Source: JAGVPT01 sp964642725 (lineage in GTDB: Bacteria; Bacteroidota; Ignavibacteria; UBA10030; UBA8401). Taken from it: a stretch of 64,000 nucleotides of DNA. The notes under the pieces were generated by a model, which ran no database searches, had not been told where the DNA came from, and worked only from the letters and a program-made list of their open reading frames with translations. The position numbers and the translations under genes were made by a program. Shown here piece after piece: positions 52,779 through 61,506 of the stretch. Location: contig CAZXQG010000007.1 of NCBI GenBank assembly GCA_964642725.1, positions 1 to 64,000 on the forward strand, in the 5' to 3' direction. Position 1 is the stretch's first letter. Every line of letters begins with the position of its first letter.

Positions 52779-53455
52779 AGCAATTTCTCCTTGGCCTTCT
52801 TCACGATAAATTCCACTTGCTCTTGAATTGTCAGAGTCGTTGTGTCGAGGATAATCGCGTCGTCGGCTTTCGTTAACGGGCTGATTGACCGATTCGTGTC
52901 TTTCTTGTCCCGTTCTGCGATTTCCCGCTCCAGCTCGTCGACTGTTGTTGCAATTCCTTTTGCCGCCAATTCCTTACTGCGACGTTCGGCACGCTCACGA
53001 GGATGTGCCAGCATAAAAATCTTAATATCCGCCTGCGGAAAAACAATGCTGCCGATATCTCTTCCCTCCAGCACTATCCCGCCCTTCTTTCCCATCTCCC
53101 GCTGTTCCTGCACCATGAGCCGGCGAACTTCAGGTACCATACTCACGGCGCTTGCGGCGTTTGTCACATTCGGTGTTCTTATCTTATCGGTGACATCAAC
53201 GCCATCTAATTCGACCCTGGAAGCACCGTCGTTAGGTATTAATCGGATCGTCGTCGAGCGGGCCAACGTCGTTATCGTCCGCGTATCGTGGACGTCGATT
53301 CCCGCTTCAATAACCTTTAGCGTCATTGCCCGGTACATCGCTCCTGTATCAACGTGCAAATATCCGAGCCGCGATGCGACAAGTTTTGCCGTCGTGCTCT
53401 TACCGGAGGCCGCCGGTCCGTCAATGGCAATGATGAGTCGCTTCAAAATGCTCAA
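52775..53455 (-). CDS. cmk: Cytidylate kinase
   Basis: 226-aa nucleoside monophosphate kinase that phosphorylates CMP and dCMP. The P-loop is IDGPAASGKSTTAKLVA; HVDTGAMYRAMTLK, VLEGRDIGSIVFPQADIKIFM and the LID region RDKKDTNRSISPLTKADDA follow. The first codon of the frame is TTG at 53455, with no Shine-Dalgarno sequence; no in-frame ATG before the P-loop is available. First gene of the cmk-ispH-rpsA group. Confidence 0.95.
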   Translation of the reverse strand: MSILKRLIIAIDGPAASGKSTTAKLVASRLGYLHVDTGAMYRAMTLKVIEAGIDVHDTRTITTLARSTTIRLIPNDGASRVELDGVDVTDKIRTPNVTNAASAVSMVPEVRRLMVQEQREMGKKGGIVLEGRDIGSIVFPQADIKIFMLAHPRERAERRSKELAAKGIATTVDELEREIAERDKKDTNRSISPLTKADDAIILDTTTLTIQEQVEFIVKKAKEKLL

Positions 53456-53535
53456 ATTTTTATTCGAGTATAAAATATACCTATTTTCTAAAAAGGAGGC
53501 AACTTATTTTTGACGTGAAATCGTTGAAAAACTGC

Positions 53536-53564
53536 TTGATTCAAGAGCGTTTCACATCTACTTT
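53536..53564 (+). promoter_or_regulatory. Promoter-like sequence before the SpoU gene
   Basis: TTGATT, 17 nt, TACTTT, ending nine bases before the ATG at 53574. It would give an almost leaderless transcript, as at trpD. Confidence 0.45.
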
Positions 53565-53573
53565 CTTATTACT

Positions 53574-54113
53574 ATGAGAAAACTAACGCATCAAGAAATT
53601 TCTTCAAAAAGAACATCCCTGGACGAGATACCCACCCGTCCGCGACTGCCACTGTATGCATTGGTGGATAACGTCCGGAGCTTGTATAACGTCGGGTCGA
53701 TATTCCGAAGCTCAGACGGAGCTTTGATTACAAAGCTTTTTCTCGCCGGTTTCACTCCTCACCCGCCGAGAAAAGAAATCGACAAGACGGCTCTCGGAGC
53801 CGCAAAAACCGTCCCTTGGGAATACTATAAAGACCCGATGGAAATTCTTGAATGGCTGAAAAGAAGCAATATAAAGATCTGTGTTCTCGAATTGACGAAT
53901 GAAAGCAAGCCTTATTACGAGCTGAAGAAGGAGAATTTTCCTTTGTGCATTGTCGTGGGGAACGAGATTACCGGGGTTTCGAAGGAGATTATTCAGGAGG
54001 CTGATATGGCAATTGAAATTCCCATGTTAGGAAATAAACAATCGCTCAACGTCGCGGTAGCGTACGGAATTGTTGTCTACGATTGTGTCCGCATCCTCGC
54101 TCCTTCTCGGTAA
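53574..54113 (+). CDS. TrmH/SpoU-family RNA 2'-O-methyltransferase
   Basis: 179-aa SPOUT-fold enzyme. Motif 1 is LVDNVRSLYNVGSIFRSSDG (N and R for catalysis and SAM), motif 2 is CIVVGNEITGVSKEII, and motif 3 is IPMLGNKQSLNVAVAYGIVVYD, forming the trefoil knot. There is no N-terminal substrate-binding domain, so it is a short form like TrmL; the target RNA is not predictable. It is a lone plus-strand gene, convergent with its right neighbour with a two-base gap. Confidence 0.92.
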   Translation: MRKLTHQEISSKRTSLDEIPTRPRLPLYALVDNVRSLYNVGSIFRSSDGALITKLFLAGFTPHPPRKEIDKTALGAAKTVPWEYYKDPMEILEWLKRSNIKICVLELTNESKPYYELKKENFPLCIVVGNEITGVSKEIIQEADMAIEIPMLGNKQSLNVAVAYGIVVYDCVRILAPSR

Positions 54114-54115
54114 TC

Positions 54116-54757
54116 TCACCCCAGCGTAAAGAAATCCGTCTTCTCCAGCGTGTGAATCCGCACGACACCAGCCCTCACCAAGGTTGTCAATATCCGCGAC
54201 GCCCTGCGTTCCGAAACATTGATGAGGTGTGCGTACTCTTTCACGGCAATGCGTTCGTGCGTTTCTAAATATTCGAACAATCGTTTTTCATTCCCGCCGA
54301 TCGAAATTTTTAACGGAGGTCTGTCCGGACGTTCATCTCTCAGGACCTTGATGACTTCTCTGCTTGCGAGGACGGTCTTGTCGTTCACCCGGATAAACAC
54401 TTTGATTTCTTCTCCGTCATCGCTGCTCAGAAAATAATGGGGCTTGTCGTCGCTCTCGTCGACGGACGCCGCGATGACATCCTTGCTGTTAAACGGAACG
54501 ATAGCGATGCTTGGTGCTATCGGCGGGTCGCAAAAATGATTCCCGGCGACTTCAATAAGGTCGAGCTCAGTCTTCTCACTTTCCACCCCGACGATCGAAC
54601 CGTCGTCGTCAACTCCGAAAAGGATGGTGCCGCCTTTCGTATTCGCGAACGCAATGAGAGCACGGGCAATTTTTTCAGCCGATGAAATCTTACGTTTGAA
54701 TTCGACTTGGGAGCCTTCGCCGCCGTCGATCAATTCCTTGATATCACTCGCTTGCAT
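54116..54757 (-). CDS. AlbA/Schlafen-type ATP-binding domain protein with winged helix
   Basis: 213 aa. The N-terminal Schlafen AlbA_2 domain is clear: GSQVEFKRKISSAEKIARALIAFANTKGG (split across the motif) and ILFGVDDDGSIVGVESE. The C-terminus (about 140-205) is a winged-helix pattern with YAHLINVSERRASRILTTLV. Such proteins are putative transcriptional regulators. The ATG abuts the mtgA stop (TAAATG), so it belongs to the ruvX-mtgA transcript. Function not established. Confidence 0.85.
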   Translation of the reverse strand: MQASDIKELIDGGEGSQVEFKRKISSAEKIARALIAFANTKGGTILFGVDDDGSIVGVESEKTELDLIEVAGNHFCDPPIAPSIAIVPFNSKDVIAASVDESDDKPHYFLSSDDGEEIKVFIRVNDKTVLASREVIKVLRDERPDRPPLKISIGGNEKRLFEYLETHERIAVKEYAHLINVSERRASRILTTLVRAGVVRIHTLEKTDFFTLG

Positions 54758-55507
54758 TTAATATCCTCGCGCGGTCATTCGTTCGAGTATAAGAGATGCC
54801 CGTTTATCAATATACGGGGATGATTGGTTTGGCTGATGGCGAAGCGGGCTCGGAATAACCGCAGCCAGGCGCGCAGCTTCTTCACGTGTAACCGCCGACG
54901 CAGATTTGCCGAAGTATTTTCTTGCAGCCGCTTCTGCGCCAAAAACACCGTTGCCCCATTCAATAACGTTCAAGTAAATTTCCAAAATCCTTTCTTTGGA
55001 AAGCATTCTTTCCATCCTGAGAGTAATGACAAGTTCTTTAAACTTGCGCAGCGGATCTTTTGAAGTGGACAAAAACAGATTCTTCGCGAGCTGCTGGGAA
55101 ATCGTGCTTGCGCCGCGGGCAGCCTTTCCTTCTTCGAGATTTTTTTCAATCGACTCTTCCACTTCAAACCAATCAACACCGCCGTTTTCATAAAAAGTTC
55201 CGTCTTCGGAAACGATAACAGCGTGAGTGAGATACGGAGAGATCCGGTGGAGCGGTACCCAAACTTGTTGTTCATGAAACGGCCTTCCTGCTTCCGCTGC
55301 CTCTCGTTCTCGCTGCTGCATCAAAGCAGTTTGCCGAGGGTTCACTCTTTCAAGCTCCTGCAATCGAATATTAGGAAGTGAAAGATATTCAAACGAGAGC
55401 AACAGGCATCCGCAGTACACAAGAGCGCGCGCCTTATGCCGGCGAGACCAGTCGACAATCGAATCAATTTTATGTCTGAGGAGCGGACGAATTGCCGTAA
55501 GTTTCAC
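54758..55507 (-). CDS. mtgA: Monofunctional peptidoglycan glycosyltransferase
   Basis: 249 aa, GT51. One N-terminal membrane anchor (ARALVYCGCLLLSFEYLSL) places the catalytic domain in the periplasm. The catalytic glutamate is in VSEDGTFYENGGVDW and the second conserved block is RGASTISQQLAKNLFLS; RMLSKERILEIYLNVIEWGNGVFG follows. There is no transpeptidase domain. It polymerises lipid II into glycan strands. GTG start. Confidence 0.94.
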   Translation of the reverse strand: MKLTAIRPLLRHKIDSIVDWSRRHKARALVYCGCLLLSFEYLSLPNIRLQELERVNPRQTALMQQREREAAEAGRPFHEQQVWVPLHRISPYLTHAVIVSEDGTFYENGGVDWFEVEESIEKNLEEGKAARGASTISQQLAKNLFLSTSKDPLRKFKELVITLRMERMLSKERILEIYLNVIEWGNGVFGAEAAARKYFGKSASAVTREEAARLAAVIPSPLRHQPNQSSPYIDKRASLILERMTARGY

Positions 55508-55522
55508 TCTCCAATGGTCCTC

Positions 55523-55957
55523 TCAGCATCCGATAGAATGTTTTGTCTGATCGAGAAAACTTTGCAAAATCAGCGCCGAAGCCATAGCATCAACTTTTCC
55601 CTTGTCGGTCCGGCGCTGTTTCTTGGTCGTCCCCATTTGAATTAACGTTTGTTTTGCAATACGCGAGGTGAATCGCTCATCCAAGGTTACAACCTCAACG
55701 CTGAGTTGTTCTTTCAGCCGGCTGATAAACCTGTCAACTTCTTCTGCTTTGATTCCCTTCTCACCTTTGAGCGTGTACGGCATTCCAACGACAACGAGGC
55801 CGACGTCATATTGGCGTGCGATTTCAGCTACTGTATCGAGAATTCCTGCATTGTTAGTGAACGCTCCGATGCTCTGCGCAATAATCCGGAGAGGGTCGCT
55901 TACTGCGACGCCGATGCGCACGGTCCCAAAATCGATTCCTAAAATCCTCTTATCCAT
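55523..55957 (-). CDS. ruvX: Putative pre-16S rRNA nuclease / Holliday junction resolvase YqgF
   Basis: 144 aa from the ATG at 55957 (MDKRILGIDFGTVRIGVAVSDP). The RNase H-like fold keeps its acidic residues in GIDFGTVRIG, VVGMPYTLKGEKG and LDERFTSRIA, and in KGKVDAMASALILQ. The start overlaps the rel stop by eight bases (ATGGATAA), giving translational coupling. The family acts in rRNA 5' end maturation in E. coli. Confidence 0.92.
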   Translation of the reverse strand: MDKRILGIDFGTVRIGVAVSDPLRIIAQSIGAFTNNAGILDTVAEIARQYDVGLVVVGMPYTLKGEKGIKAEEVDRFISRLKEQLSVEVVTLDERFTSRIAKQTLIQMGTTKKQRRTDKGKVDAMASALILQSFLDQTKHSIGC

Positions 55958-58145
55958 TTGTTTCCTCAAACCGCTCAACTTTAGTAATTCCCTTCAGCCG
56001 TCTTAACCGTTCGACAATTCCGGTGAGATGCTCGGTGTTTTTCACGTATAAAATAAACTGCCCATCGAAAAGGGAGTCCTTTGTCGCAATATTTACGCTG
56101 CGGATATTGGTATTGTTATATGTTGAAATTGCATGAGTAATTTCGTTGAGCAAACCGGAGCGGTCCTGGCCGGAGAGTTTGACGCCGACGATAAAGTCGG
56201 CATCGTCCGTCGGGGGCCAGGAGACTTCGACGATTCTTTCTTCATCGTTCAACCGCATCGAAGCAACGTTCCTGCAGTTCTTGCGGTGGATCTTCAGTCC
56301 TTCGCCTGTTGTAATGAAACCCACAATCTCGTCTCCGGGAATAGGGTTGCAGCATTTGGCGTAATTATGCATGAAGTTGTCATGAGTGCCGAAAAGAGAT
56401 ATCCCGCTTGTGATGCTTCGCGCGCTTTTCACAAACCGGTTGAAAAGCACCGATGCTCCGTTCTCTCCTTTTTGGTCCTGTTCGCCCGCCGGACGCTTAG
56501 TTTTTTCAATCAGCAAACCAATCATCGCGTCCGGGTCGATTGTCTGGCTGGTGATGCCGAGATAAAAGTCCTGAGTATTATTTATTCTCTGAAGATGGAC
56601 AAATTTCGCCAGTTCGTCGTCATTAATATGAAGCTTTGCTTTCTTGATTTTTTTATCCCAAAGTTCTTTTCCCTCTTCGATGTGTTTCCGCTCTTCTTCT
56701 TTGATCCAGTGGCGAACTGCCGATTTCGCTTTATGCGTGACCGCAAATTTCTCCCAATCGGCATTCGGCGTCTGTTTTTTCGACGTGATGATTTCGACTT
56801 GATCTCCGCTCTGGAGAATCGTGTTCAGTGGAACAATCCGTCCGTTCACTTTCGCGCCGATCGTGTGAGAACCCACGTTTGAGTGAATCTCAAACCCAAA
56901 ATCGATCGGTGTCGCCCCTTTCGGCAGAATTTTCAGATCGCCTTTTGGCGTGAAAACATAGATCTCGTCTTGATACAAATTCAGTTTGAAACTCTCCATG
57001 AGCTCTTTCGGAGTTTCATCCGTACGCTGGTCGAAAATCTCGCGCACCCAGTTTACCCAGTTCTCCAGTTCTTTATCGAGTGTTCCGACATTTTCTTTGT
57101 ACATCCAGTGGGCTGCAACGCCACGTTCGGCGATCTCATGCATCGACTTCGTTCGAATCTGAACTTCGACCATCTTTCCCTCGGGTCCAATCACCGTCGT
57201 GTGCAGCGATTGATAGCCGTTCTTTTTAGGGATGGAGATATAGTTTTTGAACCTTTCGGCAACCGGCTTGTAAATTTCCGAAACGATTCCGTACACGGAA
57301 AAGCATTTATTATCGTCGGTAGTATCAAGAACGATTCGCACTGCGAACATGTCGTAAATCTCGTCCAGCGGCTTATTCCGCTTCATCATTTTGTTGTAGA
57401 TGCTGTACAAGTGTTTCGGGCGCCCCTCGATCGTAAAAGCATAGTCTCCATCTTTCAAATGACTTTCGATCGGCACGGTAAACTTTCGGATATAGTGCTC
57501 GCGTTCGCGGCGTTTTGCCTTGATCGCATGGACAATCTCTTCGTATTCTTTCCGATGAAGATGCTTGAACGCCAGGTCTTCGAGTTCCCATTTGATTTTT
57601 GCAAGCCCGAAACGGTGGGCAAAGGGGGCATAAATATCCAGCGTTTCTTTCGCCAAGCGCTGCTGTTTTTCCAGAGGAAGATATTCAAGCGTGCGCATGT
57701 TGTGAAGCCTGTCGGCAAACTTCACGATCATCACACGGATGTCGTTGACCATGGAAAGAAGAAGTTTCCGGTAGCTTTCCGCCTGGGTAATTTCATGACT
57801 GCGGAAGATATCGGTGATCTTTGTCGTTCCGTCGACAATGTCGGCTATCGTGTCGCCGAATTCTTCACGGATGTCTTTAATGCTGAACTCAGTATCCTCG
57901 GCGACGTCGTGCAGCAACGCGCATGCAACCGAGACATCGTCGAGTGCGATTTCTTTTGCAACGACGGTGGCAACCTCGTACGGATGATAAAAGTATGGTT
58001 CTCCTGAAGCGCGGATGTCATGCTTGTGCGCTTCAAGACTTAACTCGAACGCCCGCGTAATTAAATCTTCATTGACCGACCGAAGATTCTTTCGGCAGAT
58101 GGCAAGCAGATCGTCGAGTTTCTTTTTGTATTTTGCCTGAACCAT
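55950..58145 (-). CDS. rel: Bifunctional (p)ppGpp synthetase/hydrolase (Rel/SpoT)
   Basis: 731 aa. The HD hydrolase domain is intact: HPYEVATVVAKE, ACALLHDVAEDTEF (HD at about residues 77-78) and VKFADRLHNMRTL. The synthetase domain has KRNKPLDEIYDMFAVRIV and KNGYQSLHTTVIGPEGKMVEVQIRTKSMHE. A TGS domain (EIYVFTPKGDLKILPKGATPIDFGF) and a C-terminal ACT domain with a conserved HRKNCRN zinc-finger segment follow. Both activities are expected. As the only long RSH protein seen, it probably serves stringent control alone. Confidence 0.96.
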   Translation of the reverse strand: MVQAKYKKKLDDLLAICRKNLRSVNEDLITRAFELSLEAHKHDIRASGEPYFYHPYEVATVVAKEIALDDVSVACALLHDVAEDTEFSIKDIREEFGDTIADIVDGTTKITDIFRSHEITQAESYRKLLLSMVNDIRVMIVKFADRLHNMRTLEYLPLEKQQRLAKETLDIYAPFAHRFGLAKIKWELEDLAFKHLHRKEYEEIVHAIKAKRREREHYIRKFTVPIESHLKDGDYAFTIEGRPKHLYSIYNKMMKRNKPLDEIYDMFAVRIVLDTTDDNKCFSVYGIVSEIYKPVAERFKNYISIPKKNGYQSLHTTVIGPEGKMVEVQIRTKSMHEIAERGVAAHWMYKENVGTLDKELENWVNWVREIFDQRTDETPKELMESFKLNLYQDEIYVFTPKGDLKILPKGATPIDFGFEIHSNVGSHTIGAKVNGRIVPLNTILQSGDQVEIITSKKQTPNADWEKFAVTHKAKSAVRHWIKEEERKHIEEGKELWDKKIKKAKLHINDDELAKFVHLQRINNTQDFYLGITSQTIDPDAMIGLLIEKTKRPAGEQDQKGENGASVLFNRFVKSARSITSGISLFGTHDNFMHNYAKCCNPIPGDEIVGFITTGEGLKIHRKNCRNVASMRLNDEERIVEVSWPPTDDADFIVGVKLSGQDRSGLLNEITHAISTYNNTNIRSVNIATKDSLFDGQFILYVKNTEHLTGIVERLRRLKGITKVERFEETNG

Positions 58146-58211
58146 GCGGTGTTGCGGCTTATACTGTTGTCGGAGATTAGAAATTCAGCATCTTTGCTAC
58201 TGCAAGTGAAT

Positions 58212-58274
58212 AGTTAAAAGTGAAAAGTGAAAAACTGCCGGCTACTTTCCACTTTTAACTTTTAACTTTTCACT
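58212..58274. repeat. Inverted repeat spanning the TPR gene's end
   Basis: AGTTAAAAGTG (58212-58222) and CACTTTTAACT (58250-58260) are exact inverses; the right side continues with two further variants of TTTTAACT and CACT. The stop codon and last ten codons of the TPR gene are made of this sequence. Confidence 0.65.
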
Positions 58275-59393
58275 GTTTTGTGATTCTTTCGCGCGTTGTA
58301 GTAATACTTTAGCAGCCGTTATTTTCTTCCCTATGTCGCGCTTCGTTTTTCCTTCCATTTGTTCGTATCTGAGAATCGCGCTGCACTCGTCGATAACCGC
58401 ACTGGTGCGGCCTTCTTCCATCGCAAACTGCGCAATCTTCAGCCGGCATGTTGCTTCCGAGTACGGATTGCGGACCGGGGCTTTCATCACACTGGCGAGC
58501 AATCGCGAAACGGCCGATCGTACAGCAGCGGTATCCTTGTGCGGCATCCTTTCCACAATGCCGACGAGACACCACAAAAAGGAGCGGTTATCGGGATATA
58601 CCTCCAATGCTTTCATAACGGTTGAGAATGCCTCATCGTATCGCTCTTCTTCAGTGAAAACCAGGACGAGGCTGTTCATGGCTACAAATCTTTCGTATGT
58701 TCCTTTTTCGCAGGCCGACGACAGTAGCGCGATCCCCTCTTTTTTTCTGTCATGAATGAAAGGAAGCCATGATAAAAATTCAGTTTTTTTACTCCGCCAA
58801 TAATAATAGGTCCCCAATCCGTTCATGGCATCGTAAAACAGCGGATTGAGGTCCAAGCACCGTTCGAACATTTTTGCCGCATTCATTCCGTCGATAATAG
58901 CGTTGGGCCATCCGCCATTTTCCGACTCAGAGAAAGCGCGATAGGAAATCGCGGTTCCGGCAAAATAGTATCCCCAATCCGCCGAGTCCTTTCTTTCTAT
59001 AAGATGTTCTGCAAGTATTTCGCCTTTTGCCAGAAGGGAATCAAAGAGCTGTTGATCAAACACATTTTCATAATCTGAATATTCCGCCTGTATCGTGCCG
59101 GCTAGATATAAATAACCTGCCGGGTTATCCGGATTATTGATTATGACTGATTTAAAAACATCTTTCGCTTCGGAGTATTCTTGTTTCAGAGTCAGGTCTA
59201 TTCCCTGAATAAGAGAGCCTTGAAGCTGTTGCTCCGCCGGAAGTTGCGCTGCTACGATACCCGGCTCCACTGTCGCAAGGACAAACATAATTGCTAAGGC
59301 AACCCAATAACCGGAGCGAAACAAAGATTGCTTTGCCCTTTCCTTCGGTTCTTCGCGGTTCAAATCTCTTATTTTCCAAAACATAGCCACCAT
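58242..59393 (-). CDS. TPR-repeat protein with N-terminal membrane anchor or signal
   Basis: 383 aa from the ATG at 59393. About 20 charged residues precede a hydrophobic segment (SGYWVALAIMFVLATVEPGIVAA), which is a signal anchor or an uncleaved signal peptide. Several TPR-like helix pairs follow, such as EYSEAKDVFKSVIINNPDNPAGYLYLAG and AAKMFERCLDLNPLFYDAMNGLGTYYYWRSKK. It is probably an envelope scaffold of unknown partner. The C-terminal SEKLKVKSGK is derived from an intergenic repeat. The start overlaps the upp stop by one base (TGATG). Confidence 0.75.
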   Translation of the reverse strand: MVAMFWKIRDLNREEPKERAKQSLFRSGYWVALAIMFVLATVEPGIVAAQLPAEQQLQGSLIQGIDLTLKQEYSEAKDVFKSVIINNPDNPAGYLYLAGTIQAEYSDYENVFDQQLFDSLLAKGEILAEHLIERKDSADWGYYFAGTAISYRAFSESENGGWPNAIIDGMNAAKMFERCLDLNPLFYDAMNGLGTYYYWRSKKTEFLSWLPFIHDRKKEGIALLSSACEKGTYERFVAMNSLVLVFTEEERYDEAFSTVMKALEVYPDNRSFLWCLVGIVERMPHKDTAAVRSAVSRLLASVMKAPVRNPYSEATCRLKIAQFAMEEGRTSAVIDECSAILRYEQMEGKTKRDIGKKITAAKVLLQRAKESQNSEKLKVKSGK

Positions 59394-60019
59394 CACTCTG
59401 TTCCGAAAATTCTATCTCCGGCATCGCCAAGCCCAGGAAGGATATAGCCTTTATTGTTGAGAGTGCGGTCAAGGCTCGCGCAAAATATTTGAACATCGGG
59501 ATGATGTTTGGAAACCATCCTCACTCCCGCCGGTGCCGCAACCAAGCATGCGATGCGGATATTGTTTGCCCCTTTTCTTTTAAGGAATGTTATCGCAGCA
59601 GTTGCACTCCCGCCAGTCGCAAGCATCGGGTCAATAAGAATAGCCAGCGATTTCGAAACTTGCCTCGGAAATTTTGAATAATAATCAACCGGCTTAAGCG
59701 TCTTTTCGTTGCGGTACAGCCCGACATGCCCGACCCGCGCTTCAGGCAGAATGTTGAGAAATCCTTCGACCATTCCCAGTCCGGCGCGAAGCACGGGTAC
59801 AACAACGATGGGATGGCGTAGAGAAAAACCCTTCGTTTTCTCCAGCGGGGTTTGAACAGTAAATTCTTTCAGCGTAAAATCTTTTGTGACTTGAAACGCC
59901 ATCATTCCAGCTACACGCGAAAGGATACGCCGGAACTCATCATTCGAGGTTTTCGCATCGCGCAATATCGTCAAATCTCTCTGAATGATCGGGTGTTTGA
60001 CAATGGTGAGGTTTTTCAT
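59393..60019 (-). CDS. upp: Uracil phosphoribosyltransferase
   Basis: 208 aa; salvages uracil with PRPP to form UMP. The PRPP loop is LIDPMLATGGSATAAI and the uracil-binding end is YILPGLGDAGDRIFG; PVLRAGLGMVEGFL is also diagnostic. The length equals E. coli Upp. No pyrimidine permease is adjacent. The upstream spacer toward the next gene is filled with low-complexity words. Confidence 0.96.
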   Translation of the reverse strand: MKNLTIVKHPIIQRDLTILRDAKTSNDEFRRILSRVAGMMAFQVTKDFTLKEFTVQTPLEKTKGFSLRHPIVVVPVLRAGLGMVEGFLNILPEARVGHVGLYRNEKTLKPVDYYSKFPRQVSKSLAILIDPMLATGGSATAAITFLKRKGANNIRIACLVAAPAGVRMVSKHHPDVQIFCASLDRTLNNKGYILPGLGDAGDRIFGTE

Positions 60020-60024
60020 AGGAT

Positions 60025-60106
60025 TTAGATCGCTGTTAGCTTTTAGGTGTTAGCTTTTGGGTGTTAGGTGTTAACTGTTAGGTATTAGCTGTTAGGCCTT
60101 GATTTG
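60025..60106. repeat. Low-complexity GTTAG-word repeat
   Basis: Imperfect tandem words of about 10-12 nt: GTTAGCTTTTAGGT, GTTAGCTTTTGGGT, GTTAGGT, GTTAACT, GTTAGGT, ATTAGCT, GTTAGG. It fills the spacer between the flavoprotein gene and upp. No promoter is recognisable. Confidence 0.55.
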
Positions 60107-60135
60107 CCTTTAATCTCATTTCCTGTTATTCACGT

Positions 60136-61506
60136 TCAACTTCCCATTTTTAATTTTTTCCCCAATTGCTCTGCCGCAATAGAAATTCCATCCCACAAAG
60201 GCGCGAACGGTGGTGAATAAATCAAGTCAAGTTGCTCAACATCGTCAATTGACATTCCATGGCGGATTGCGGCTGCCAGTGTATTCGCCCGAAGGACAGC
60301 TCCGCTGTCGCCTATCACGTTCGCTCCGAGAAGTGCCCGCCTTTTTCGGTCTGCGATGAGCGTGAAGAGAATGTCTCTTGTTCCCGGCATCATGCCGACT
60401 TTTGACCGAGCGTGAATAGTGTGAGCGACTGCATCAAAAGATGCGCTCCTTGCTTCCTTCAAGCTCAGTCCGACGTGAGCGACTTCTTTGTTGAAAACGC
60501 GCACGCCGATTGCGCGTATCGTCCCTTTGAAAACTGCCTTCCCGCCAGCCGCATTTTCTCCAGCAACTCTTCCAGTCTTGCTTGCGGTTGTTGCAAGCGA
60601 TAGGTACATCGGCTTTTTTGAGACGATATTGCGAAGCTCGCAACAATCGCCGCCGGCGAAAATATTTTCTGCGCCGAGAACTCTCATTTTTTCATCGACA
60701 CATATTCCGCCAAAGCCTCCGATTTGAATTCCCGCTGCTTCCGCGAGTTTTGAATTCGGTGCAACTCCAACGGCAACGACCACAATGTCGGTTTCAATAG
60801 TCCGGTCGGGAGTTCCTACAGCCGCCACGTTGCCTTTCGCCCCGACGCCGAGCCATTCCACCTTTGTGTTTGGAAGATACGCCACCCCATGTTTCTGAAT
60901 TTCTTCCATCACCAGCGTCCTTCCCTCTTCTTCCAATCCGGACATTGGCATCGGGCCATTGTGCACCATCGTCACCTCAATCCCCCGGCGTACAAATGCA
61001 TCCGCCATTTCCAGTCCGATGAACCCCGCGCCCACAATGACCGCATTGCGCGGTCTCTCTTCATCGATGAATTTTTTCATCGAGTACGCTTCGTCGAGAC
61101 TTTTAACGGTAAAGACATTTCTGCACTTCTCCCCTTCAATGTTCAGAGTCTTCGGCGACGAACCGGTTGCTACGATCAATTTGTCGTACCGCTCATTGCT
61201 CGACGTTCCATCCTTAAGATGCCGTACTTTTATTTCTTTTTTCGCCGGCAGAATCTCTTCAACCGAATGCAACAGCTTCGCGCTGATCCCCTTGTCCTCC
61301 TGTAACCTCTCAGGTGTAAAAATTACCAACTTACCTGCATCATCGATTTCATTGCTCATGAGGTACGGGATTTCACAGACACCGTATGAGATGTATTCGC
61401 CTTGTTCAAAAAGAACGACCTCCGACTCCGGGTCAATTCGTTTCGCTTTCGCTGCAGCGCTCGGTCCCGCGGCCACTCCGCCTATAACGAGAATGCGGCG
61501 TTTCAT
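60136..61506 (-). CDS. CoA-disulfide reductase/NADH oxidase-like flavoprotein
   Basis: 456 aa from the ATG at 61506. FAD-binding RILVIGGVAAGPSAAAKAKR, the redox cysteine in YISYGVCEIPYL, NAD-binding AVIVGAGFIGLEMADA, the FAD-ribityl motif NIFAGGDCCE, and a C-terminal dimerisation domain. The cysteine context and short length fit the CoA-disulfide reductase/Npsr branch. There is no rhodanese domain. The start overlaps the der stop (ATGA). Acts on a low-molecular-weight disulfide, polysulfide or oxygen; which one is not decidable. Confidence 0.88.
   Translation of the reverse strand: MKRRILVIGGVAAGPSAAAKAKRIDPESEVVLFEQGEYISYGVCEIPYLMSNEIDDAGKLVIFTPERLQEDKGISAKLLHSVEEILPAKKEIKVRHLKDGTSSNERYDKLIVATGSSPKTLNIEGEKCRNVFTVKSLDEAYSMKKFIDEERPRNAVIVGAGFIGLEMADAFVRRGIEVTMVHNGPMPMSGLEEEGRTLVMEEIQKHGVAYLPNTKVEWLGVGAKGNVAAVGTPDRTIETDIVVVAVGVAPNSKLAEAAGIQIGGFGGICVDEKMRVLGAENIFAGGDCCELRNIVSKKPMYLSLATTASKTGRVAGENAAGGKAVFKGTIRAIGVRVFNKEVAHVGLSLKEARSASFDAVAHTIHARSKVGMMPGTRDILFTLIADRKRRALLGANVIGDSGAVLRANTLAAAIRHGMSIDDVEQLDLIYSPPFAPLWDGISIAAEQLGKKLKMGS

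Noticed and set aside
53493..53575. Mini-gene after AAGGAGG before the SpoU gene (20 codons from a GTG at 53516)
   Set aside because: Its stop overlaps the SpoU ATG neatly, but the spacing from AAGGAGG is too long and the peptide has no features.
56883..58007. 374-codon plus-strand open frame opposite rel
   Set aside because: It lies entirely antisense to a well-conserved gene and shows no domain, signal or promoter of its own. The same holds for other long antisense frames such as 3225-3917, 13032-13721 and 34332-35072.
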